DNA from: STF1-138 sp035356975
GTDB lineage: Bacteria > Patescibacteriota > Patescibacteriia > UBA1558 > S5-K13
Length of the DNA: 5,518 bases
Reading direction: 5' to 3'
Assembly: GCA_035356975.1 (NCBI GenBank)
Contig: DAORGW010000044.1
Location: 1-5,518 of the forward strand
This document shows, in pieces, positions 4,159-5,518 of the stretch. A model generated the notes under the pieces. That model saw only the letters and a program-made list of their open reading frames with translations. It had not been told where the DNA came from and made no database searches. A program made the translations under genes and the position numbers. Each line of letters starts with the position of its first letter. Position 1 is the first letter of the stretch.

Positions 4159-5298
4159 TCAAATAGTTAAATTAAGATTTCTTTTTATTGTTTCTAATAT
4201 ATTTATATAATAATCTTCAGAAACTCCTCGAAATTCAAAACACAATAAATCATCATCACCCATTATTCTGTCTTTTTCCACGATTCCATTTACAATTTTA
4301 AATGAACTATGCTTAGAATTTGAATAAACATAGACACGAACAATTTCTTCAGATATTCTATGAAATAAAACAATTATCTCAACTTGTGGTGACTTGGAAA
4401 TTAAATCCTCAATTAATTCTCTTACTCCAACATTATCAACGTCTTGAGTTTCAACATCAACAAAAGACCAAGCCATCTTTGAATTTTCATCATAATTCAT
4501 TTGTGACAATATCTGCCCCCAAATTTTTAAAAGTGCTATTGATTTATTCTGATAAATATTGGATATAATCTTATCTCTTTCTGCGCCCAATTGTATCAAT
4601 TTACTTGCAATTGACAAACAATTTGGCGTAACTATGTTGTTTGTAAAACCCTTTGTTGCAAAAACAAGACCAGAGAAAATACAATCCGCTACTTCTCTTG
4701 AAATATAAGAATCAGTTATATTAAAAAATTCAAAAATCTGTTCTGAGATTGAATTGAATCTAGCATCAACAAAATTAATTTGACCATATTTTTCATTTGC
4801 TGGATTAAAATCAATATTTATAATTGGAGTTTTATGAAAAAATTCTGCATTTTTAGCAAACAAATCTCCAAGTGACTGTAAATCGGGAGAATTAAATATT
4901 ACAACAAGATCATAAAAATCATTATAATAAACAGTTATGTCTTCTGGCTTAATCTCGCTCGGAGTTGAAGTTAAAAAAATTTTTAATCTTTGATTTTCTT
5001 CTGTATAATCAATTTCTTTAATTTTTATATTTTCTGTATTTACATCAAAAACTAATTTTTTAATTTTATCAAATTCTATAACAACATCTTCGATTTTAGG
5101 CAAAAAACTGTATATTTTTTTAGGTTTTTGAGGTAAAATTAAATCTATACTACCTTGTTTTTTGCTTTGAAATAAATAATTATAAAAAGCCATGGCGCCT
5201 GACAGCGCATCGCCAGAATATTGCTCTGGAATTACAAGTAAAATATTATTACTATTATTTACAAATTCCTTTATTTGTTTTTCTATTGATAAGCTCAT
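4159..5298 (-). CDS. DHH-family (NrnA/RecJ-like) protein with lost catalytic motifs, likely pseudoenzyme
   Basis: Length (379 residues) and motif spacing match DHH-DHHA1 phosphoesterases such as NrnA, which degrade nanoRNA, pAp or cyclic dinucleotides using two Mn ions. The skeleton is recognisable. SGDALSGAMAFYNYL (28-42) aligns with the DGDALGSALAL motif, and DLVVIFN (130-136) with the strand ending in a metal Asp. IDFNPANEKYGQINFVD (162-178) aligns with the DHH motif, and GLVFATKGFTNN (210-221) with the DTG motif. The key residues have changed: the motif I His and first Asp are P24 and S28, the motif II Asp is N136, DHH has become D163-F164-N165, and DTG has become A214-T215-K216. The C-terminal region (about 270-370) lacks the GGGH substrate motif of DHHA1. 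A metal-dependent phosphoesterase is therefore unlikely. The intact 379-codon frame argues for a selected non-catalytic role. It is divergent from infB, whereas DHH genes often lie downstream of infB-rbfA. No Shine-Dalgarno site precedes the ATG at 5298. Confidence 0.72.
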   Translation of the reverse strand: MSLSIEKQIKEFVNNSNNILLVIPEQYSGDALSGAMAFYNYLFQSKKQGSIDLILPQKPKKIYSFLPKIEDVVIEFDKIKKLVFDVNTENIKIKEIDYTEENQRLKIFLTSTPSEIKPEDITVYYNDFYDLVVIFNSPDLQSLGDLFAKNAEFFHKTPIINIDFNPANEKYGQINFVDARFNSISEQIFEFFNITDSYISREVADCIFSGLVFATKGFTNNIVTPNCLSIASKLIQLGAERDKIISNIYQNKSIALLKIWGQILSQMNYDENSKMAWSFVDVETQDVDNVGVRELIEDLISKSPQVEIIVLFHRISEEIVRVYVYSNSKHSSFKIVNGIVEKDRIMGDDDLLCFEFRGVSEDYYINILETIKRNLNLTI

Positions 5299-5336
5299 TA
5301 CACGAACCCGCTTTTCTATAATTTATTTAATAAGAT

Positions 5337-5365
5337 AATATATAAAATATTTTGATTTATGTCAA
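5337..5365 (-). promoter_or_regulatory. Promoter of the DHH-like gene
   Basis: Minus strand: perfect TTGACA (5365-5360), a 17-bp spacer and TATATT (5342-5337, five of six). The predicted start near 5330 gives a leader of about 32 nt. This is the best -35 box in the window. Confidence 0.7.
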
Positions 5366-5391
5366 ATATGAAAATAAGTATGATATTTGAC
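5361..5391. repeat. Perfect 9-bp inverted repeat joining the two divergent -35 boxes
   Basis: GTCAAATAT (5361-5369) and ATATTTGAC (5383-5391) are separated by 13 bp. Each arm contains most of a -35 hexamer (TTGACA toward the DHH-like gene, TTGACT toward infB) plus four extra matching bases, ATAT, upstream of it. It could be an operator, or just two similar promoters facing apart. Confidence 0.6.
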
Positions 5392-5415
5392 TTTGAGCCA
5401 ATAAAAAGCTATTAT
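5387..5415 (+). promoter_or_regulatory. Promoter of infB
   Basis: TTGACT (5387-5392), a 17-bp spacer and TATTAT (5410-5415), each five of six. The predicted start near 5422 gives a leader of about 38 nt to the ATG at 5460. A small stem, AATCA (5420-5424) with TGATT (5434-5438), lies at the start of the leader. Confidence 0.65.
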
Positions 5416-5459
5416 TAGTAATCAACTATTTAATGATTGAGAAATAAAAAAATAATAAA

Positions 5460-5518
5460 ATGAATGTAACAGAACTAGCAAGACAACTAAAAATAACAAC
5501 AAATGAACTTTTGGAAAT
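5460..5518 (+). CDS. infB: Translation initiation factor IF-2, first 19 residues (runs off the right edge)
   Basis: IF-2 is the GTPase that brings fMet-tRNA to the 30S subunit and promotes subunit joining. Only MNVTELARQLKITTNELLE is visible. This matches the small N-terminal helical module (IF2_N) that opens many bacterial IF-2 proteins with xVxELAxxLxxxxxELLxxL. The ATG at 5460 is preceded by A-rich sequence with no Shine-Dalgarno site. The GTPase domain is beyond the window. A divergently transcribed DHH-like gene as neighbour supports the call, since DHH genes often sit near infB. Confidence 0.8.
   Translation, partial: MNVTELARQLKITTNELLE

Noticed and set aside
4320..4568. Plus-strand open frame of 82 codons inside the DHH-like gene
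   Set aside because: It is antisense to a 379-codon frame with recognisable motif spacing, and its own product has no features.
5420..5438. AATCA/TGATT stem at the start of the infB leader as a regulatory hairpin
   Set aside because: Five A/T-rich base pairs with a 9-nt loop are expected by chance at this composition.
1..5518. CRISPR array, insertion sequence, integrase, or integration site at the tRNA genes
   Set aside because: No regularly spaced repeats, transposase or integrase sequence, terminal inverted repeats, or duplicated tRNA 3' ends were seen. Both tRNAs are intact and followed by ordinary chromosomal genes.

Overview
The window is very AT-rich, carries short, tightly packed genes, and looks like the chromosome of an ultrasmall bacterium of the Candidate Phyla Radiation (Patescibacteria, Parcubacteria-like). 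This rests on the style of the ribosomal protein S1 and IF-2 N-termini, an orphan type IV pilin with an FTLIELLVV core, a degenerate DHH-family protein next to infB, and almost no Shine-Dalgarno sites. TGA ends two genes and is absent inside all long reading frames, so code 11 is the best fit. The lineage is inferred from gene style only.

Layout. (1) 1-767, minus: the first about 255 residues of ribosomal protein S1 (rpsA), running off the left edge. (2) 768-1041: a divergent control region. It holds a candidate minus-strand promoter, a terminator-like hairpin in front of rpsA (a possible attenuator or short RNA), a cluster of inverted ATTTTCAATT repeats, and a plus-strand promoter. (3) 1042-2171, plus: two membrane lipid enzymes overlapping by 4 nt, a CDP-alcohol phosphatidyltransferase with a complete signature and a CarS-like (CDP-archaeol synthase, DUF46-type) CTP transferase. 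They end at a bidirectional terminator. (4) 3804-2221, minus: four compact genes that may form one operon. In order of transcription these are a small single-pass membrane protein, a type IV pilin-like protein, an NlpC/P60-like Cys/His protein without a normal start codon, and a STAS-like protein. (5) 3915-4109, plus: tRNA-Val(GAC) and an unusual tRNA-Ile(UAU), each with its own promoter-like sequence, followed by a terminator. (6) 5298-4159, minus: a DHH/NrnA-like protein that has lost every visible catalytic motif. (7) 5460-5518, plus: the start of infB, divergent from the DHH-like gene across two near-consensus promoters whose -35 boxes form a perfect inverted repeat.

The genes fall into translation (rpsA, tRNAs, infB), phospholipid headgroup chemistry, and a cell-surface cluster (pilin, wall-hydrolase-like, membrane and STAS proteins). 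Promoters are easy to read here: TTGNNN, a 17-bp spacer and TATTAT recurs upstream of four plus-strand genes. Eight of nine starts lack a Shine-Dalgarno site. Only the STAS-like gene has one, and it is strong. No mobile element, CRISPR array or integrase was seen.
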